A stretch of DNA of 12,684 nt from Spirochaetaceae bacterium (GTDB taxonomy: Bacteria > Spirochaetota > Spirochaetia > Treponematales > Breznakiellaceae): NCBI GenBank assembly GCA_031257995.1, contig JAIRNN010000087.1:1-12684 (forward strand). Direction: 5' to 3'. Below the pieces are notes generated by a model that was not told where the DNA came from, ran no database searches, and worked only from the letters and a program-made list of their open reading frames with translations. The position numbers and the translations under genes are program-made. Below, piece after piece: positions 11,788 to 12,684 of this stretch (its first letter is position 1; each line of letters opens with the position of its first letter).

Positions 11788-12297
11788 ATGCGGCAAGAAA
11801 GAGAATTGGCAGAACATGTATGGTACCGGGTGCAAACATCGGTTAATATCAGCGAGCCCCTGTTCCGGCTGCCGGAGGCCAAAGCGCTTTTCCTCGGCGT
11901 ACTCCGCGAGACGGAAAGGCGTTACGGCTTCGATATGCGCGGGCTTGTCATTGAGGAAGGGAGCGTGTCGTTCTCCATTAAGCCCGGCGACGGGCTTAAG
12001 CTGCCACTGATAATGCAGCGGCTGAAGCAGACGTTCTCCGCCCGTTTCAACGCGCGGACGGGACGGACGGGGCACGTTTGGGGGGAACGTTACTGGTCTG
12101 AGATTTTGTGGGGAGGGCCGCCTGAGGGGGCGAAGGCGGTGGACTGGGCGGAGGCGGAAGCGTTTGTGGCGGCCACGCCGGTAGAGGAGATATTGACGTA
12201 TAAATTGTCTTGGGGCAGCCCCCGGACGAACGGGAAGGCCAAAGGGAACCGTCTTTCGCTGGAAATCACCCCAAAACCCGCGTCTCCGCCCGGATAA
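11788..12297 (+). CDS. RAYT/Y1-transposase-like protein lacking the HUH histidines
   Basis: 169 aa. The start at 11788 is chosen for its ACGGAGG site and the family-like opening RELAEHVWYRVQTSVN; an in-frame ATG at 11632 would lie outside the inverted repeat and code for a T-tract artefact. The fold signature of Y1/RAYT (IS200-like) proteins is visible: VWYRVQTSVN, KALFLGVLRETERRYGFDMR, LKLPLIMQRLKQTFSARFNA, GRTGHVWGERYWSEIL. In active members the strand after the first helix carries HxH (NHVHL); here residues 59-63 are SVSFS, and the QTFSARFN helix has Phe where Tyr is often seen. Single-strand nicking is therefore unlikely. It may be a domesticated DNA-binding derivative. Similar to the C-terminal part of RAYTs only up to about residue 110; the rest is unrecognised. 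Confidence 0.78.
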   Translation: MRQERELAEHVWYRVQTSVNISEPLFRLPEAKALFLGVLRETERRYGFDMRGLVIEEGSVSFSIKPGDGLKLPLIMQRLKQTFSARFNARTGRTGHVWGERYWSEILWGGPPEGAKAVDWAEAEAFVAATPVEEILTYKLSWGSPRTNGKAKGNRLSLEITPKPASPPG

Positions 12298-12386
12298 CGG
12301 CCCGCTTTACGGCCAAAAGGGGGTTACAGACCGCCTCAAGCGTCCCGGCCGGAGACGGCCTCAGGGGAGGTTTGCCCGCACCGCAA

Positions 12387-12408
12387 CTTGGGGTTTTGAA
12401 ACAGGCTC
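12387..12408 (-). repeat. Right terminal inverted repeat of the RAYT-like unit
   Basis: Complement of the left end (CTTGGGGTTTTGAAACAGGC...), 21 of 22 bases. Base 12409 is already the first base of the palindromic repeat copy 2. Confidence 0.88.
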
Positions 12409-12507
12409 AATTGAAAATGGATAATGATTAAGGCCGGGGGCTGTGTTTGGAGACTGCGCGGTTCATTCTTATCATTTTCCATTATCCACTTTCCATTTTC
12501 AATTCCC
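12409..12507. repeat. Imperfect palindromic interspersed repeat, copy 2
   Basis: Left arm AATTGAAAATGGATAATGAT, right arm ending CCACTTTCCATTTTCAATTC; the arms pair imperfectly around a core (12436-12480) that matches copy 1 at 42 of 45 bases. It abuts the RAYT-like unit on its left and covers the 3' end of an IS3-type transposase fragment on its right, to which it gives the stop codon. Confidence 0.85.
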
Positions 12508-12684
12508 TTGTAGGGGATGGATTGGTGGAGGGGATTGATTTGGGAGAGGGGGTACGTTGCGGGGAAAGTTTTCGAGCGCCATTTTCAGAGCGCGAAGGGC
12601 CCCTTCGGCTTCAAGGGTGTCACCCGCATGGCAGCCGACTGTTTTTCTTGACCACAAATCCATCACAAGACTGAGATACAGAAA
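12499..12684 (-). pseudogene. IS3-type transposase fragment (DDE integrase core), truncated
   Basis: The minus-strand frame entering from the right edge reads FLYLSLVMDLWSRKTVGCHA, GDTLEAEGALRALKMALENF. YL-x-x-V-x-D-x-x-S-R-x-x-V-G is the first-Asp block of the rve/DDE integrase core of IS3-family OrfB proteins. The expected following block with the second Asp (HHSDRG) is missing; the frame instead reads a Pro-rich stretch and ends LQGN at a TGA inside repeat copy 2. So the 3' part of the transposase has been replaced. The N-terminal part lies outside the window. It is not contiguous with the IS end at 1-117, and whether they are the same IS type cannot be told. Confidence 0.75.

Larger units (their letters stand above)
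11645..12408. mobile_element. 764-bp unit with 22-bp inverted ends carrying a RAYT-like gene
   Basis: The ends GAGCCTGTTTCAAAACCTCA (left, 11645 on) and its complement (right, to 12408) match at 21 of 22 positions. Inside are a T-tract region, one gene (11788-12297) and an 89-base GC-rich tail with a GGCC/GGCC hairpin. No target-site duplication is evident (left flank ...CAGTA, right flank AATTG...). The right end abuts the palindromic repeat copy 2. The layout is that of a small transposon-like unit, but the gene inside has no complete transposase active site. Confidence 0.75.

Noticed and set aside
12447..12674. 75-aa plus-strand open frame
   Set aside because: Translates repeat copy 2 and then the antisense strand of the IS3 transposase fragment.
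1..12684. Defence system or retroelement (reverse transcriptase, toxin-antitoxin, restriction genes)
   Set aside because: No motifs for reverse transcriptase, methylase, nuclease or toxin families were seen in the credible genes; the BRO and Ner-like proteins fit ordinary phage control.

Overview
The window looks like a spirochaete chromosome, most probably Treponema. The reasons are a large membrane-anchored TPR protein resembling the spirochaete periplasmic flagellar collar proteins, a secreted early-set (glycogen-binding-like) protein beside it, FSQQ-type signal-peptide ends and moderately GC-rich coding. No database search was possible; all family names come from reading the proteins.

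Layout. (1) 1-117: the 3' end of an IS3-family insertion sequence, which has cut into a phage gene. (2) 100-2702, minus strand: the early operon of a Mu-like prophage, read right to left: Ner-like HTH, BRO-type antirepressor, a small Cys protein that appears frameshifted, a 72-aa protein, Gam-like host-nuclease inhibitor, a 46-aa protein, a winged-helix protein, and a gene truncated by the IS. The genes are tightly coupled, several by ATGA overlaps. No MuA/MuB transposition genes lie between ner and gam. (3) 2703-2889: a structured control region. (4) 2890-3696, plus: a CI/S24-like repressor whose Ser/Lys dyad appears absent. (5) 3817-4183: a small minus gene and a palindromic divergent control region. 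(6) 4184-6340, plus: lysis cassette (zinc amidase, holin-like protein, two almost completely overlapping membrane/coiled-coil frames), then the start of the Mu-like head module (DUF2730-like, VpaChn25_0724-like, DUF3486-like). The DUF3486 gene is broken by a GC-rich 23/24-bp minisatellite (6333-6589). No terminase or portal follows, so this is a decayed prophage.

(7) 6590-7396: junk-like junction with a possibly frameshifted small gene, short repeats, a strong terminator, and a good minus-strand sigma70 promoter that may drive a small RNA. (8) 7397-11428: two divergent host genes, the 1072-aa TPR membrane protein (minus) and the secreted E-set protein (plus). (9) 11429-12684: mobile-element cluster: a 764-bp unit with near-perfect 22-bp inverted ends carrying a RAYT/Y1-transposase-like gene that lacks the HUH histidines; a ~99-bp imperfectly palindromic repeat abutting it (its sister copy is at 7309-7406); and a truncated IS3-type transposase fragment on the minus strand.

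The most interesting signals are the IR-bounded HUH-less RAYT-like unit with phased T-tracts, the repeat that supplies stop codons to two unrelated genes, the nested frames in the lysis cassette, the apparently non-cleavable repressor paired with a BRO antirepressor, and the minisatellite inside the phage head gene.
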